Source of the DNA: Azadirachta indica
Lineage: Eukaryota > Streptophyta > Magnoliopsida > Sapindales > Meliaceae
NCBI GenBank assembly: GCA_022749755.1
Contig: CM040440.1
Span: 21,005,269-21,069,268, forward strand
Direction of reading: 5' to 3'
DNA length: 64,000 nt
Shown here: piece by piece, positions 63,254-64,000 of the stretch
How the letters are laid out: each line of letters opens with the position of its first letter
Position numbering within the stretch: position 1 is the first letter of the stretch
Notes under the pieces: model-generated
The model's database searches: none
What the model was told of the DNA's origin: nothing
The model's input: only the letters and a program-made list of their open reading frames with translations
Made by a program: the position numbers and the translations under genes

Positions 63254-64000
63254 TCACAGCATACTATCTGTTCTAGCTGGAAGCCGCCTGAAGAAATTAA
63301 TAGGTGCAGAGGGTGTTTTATGCCGGAACCTGGGATGCCTCATGAGGTAGAACCCAGCTAGTAGAGCAAGCACCTGGAAAGGTGTCACATACAACACAAC
63401 AGCAGCTACAAGACAGAAAATCACAAATATGGTTGTGGCACGAGGATCTCTCCAGCTCAATAGCGCATGGAATCTCTCTCCTTGGGTAGCCACATCACCC
63501 ACAACAGTCTGAATCCTCCCAGCCACACTCCTGAGTCGATCATACCTCATGCGAACTATTTCTGTGCTTCGTGTTGTAGGAAATGTGTCAAATTCTTCAT
63601 CTAGCTCATCAGGGTGCACTGCATCTGCATAAGAGATCCTTGTGTTCATGTGAGGAGGGTATCTTGGACGAAAACGATAGTTCCAAAGCCCAATCAGGAA
63701 CATGTACAGAAATACAGTAGGCAAAATCAATTCTGGGAAGCAAACAAGCATCACAAACAGAAGATGTACTAGCACCGTTGTGACAGGCTTTTTCCACATG
63801 CAAACTTCCCCAAACCATTTTCCAACAGCAAATAATCCTGAGAAAACTGTCATCAGCCTGAAAAAGTTTGCCTTGCTGCGCCTCATGCTCCAGAGATGAG
63901 CATTCACATCAGACATGTATTCAACTACTTCCTTTTTCAGAGGAGGTTCTGCCCTACTAAGGCGAGCTGCCACAATGTTGACAGCCTGATGACGCAGCAT
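63254..64000 (-). CDS. MCTP / FT-interacting-like protein, C-terminal part
   Basis: Multiple C2 domain and transmembrane region protein family (MCTP, including FTIP and QUIRKY). These ER-anchored proteins sit at plasmodesmata and help move proteins such as FT. The 248 C-terminal residues form one uninterrupted frame that leaves the window at its right edge. They cover the PRT_C domain: EYMSDVNAHLWSMRRSKANF, FAVGKWFGEVCMWKKPVTT, a membrane hairpin (PELILPTVFLYMFLIGLWNY), FRPRYPPHMNTRISYADAVH, DELDEEFDTFPTTRS, ALLSWRDPRATTIFV, a second hydrophobic pair (VLYVTPFQVLALLAGFYLM) and the very conserved end FFRRLPARTDSML. The N-terminal C2 domains are outside the window. The closest subgroup is the FTIP3/4-like one, judged by the tail. 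Confidence 0.96.
   Translation of the reverse strand: MLRHQAVNIVAARLSRAEPPLKKEVVEYMSDVNAHLWSMRRSKANFFRLMTVFSGLFAVGKWFGEVCMWKKPVTTVLVHLLFVMLVCFPELILPTVFLYMFLIGLWNYRFRPRYPPHMNTRISYADAVHPDELDEEFDTFPTTRSTEIVRMRYDRLRSVAGRIQTVVGDVATQGERFHALLSWRDPRATTIFVIFCLVAAVVLYVTPFQVLALLAGFYLMRHPRFRHKTPSAPINFFRRLPARTDSML

Noticed and set aside
62962..63276. 104-codon open frame after the kiwellin relic
   Set aside because: Overlaps the end of the MCTP gene on the other strand and does not continue the kiwellin sequence in any frame.

Overview
The window is nuclear DNA of a flowering plant, almost certainly a eudicot. Every recognisable gene is a plant gene. Coding sequence is broken by short GT-AG introns, intergenic DNA is AT-rich, and I see no intact retrotransposon, bacterial operon or phage feature. 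Intron phases close exactly in all the multi-exon genes rebuilt here, and the predicted protein lengths match the known families. I cannot name the species. A local run of kiwellin / ripening-related genes suggests a fleshy-fruit or woody dicot, but that is only a hint.

Layout, left to right: the 3' part of a long-chain fatty alcohol oxidase (+, 1-2145); mitochondrial succinyl-CoA ligase beta subunit (-, 12 exons, 2686-6475); the plastid/nuclear thioredoxin-fold protein RCB/MRL7 (-, 4 exons, 7975-10275); a peroxisomal acyl-CoA thioesterase with a cyclic-nucleotide-binding domain and a C-terminal SKL (+, 17 exons, 12384-19269); an F-box/kelch protein like SKIP4 (+, 20668-22132); a 163-residue conserved protein of unknown function (-, 22649-24815); an ankyrin/Raf-like kinase with a C-terminal CaaX box (+, 12 exons, 25750-29998); a decayed tRNA-Val (30442-30515) just upstream of the plastid riboflavin pyrimidine deaminase PYRD (+, 30639-32845); a thylakoid bestrophin-type chloride channel (VCCN type, -, 33992-36108); a 79-residue conserved protein (-, 36700-38683); a 187-residue conserved protein (+, 39109-41121); a BR-signalling pseudokinase of the BSK family (-, 10 exons, 42117-45389); an 81-residue very basic protein (+, 48150-48740); a 5.1-kb non-coding stretch; an AHL AT-hook/PPC DNA-binding protein (+, 53881-57750); a kiwellin cluster (58549-62915) with one intact gene, one late-frameshifted copy and two relics; and the 3' part of an MCTP/FT-interacting-like protein (-, 63254 to the window edge).

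These genes do not form one pathway; this is an ordinary gene-dense euchromatic interval. Several work in organelles: SCS-beta in mitochondria, RCB, PYRD and VCCN in plastids, the thioesterase in peroxisomes. Two kinases are predicted to be lipid-anchored, BSK by N-myristoylation and the Raf-like kinase by prenylation. I found no clearly new multi-gene system. The most worthwhile points are the decay of the kiwellin array, including a deletion bounded by a 5-bp microhomology; the CaaX box on the Raf-like kinase; a four-copy leader repeat that multiplies a 3'-splice-like motif in front of that kinase; a GC-AG intron in the thioesterase gene; and two fold-back (MITE-like) elements.
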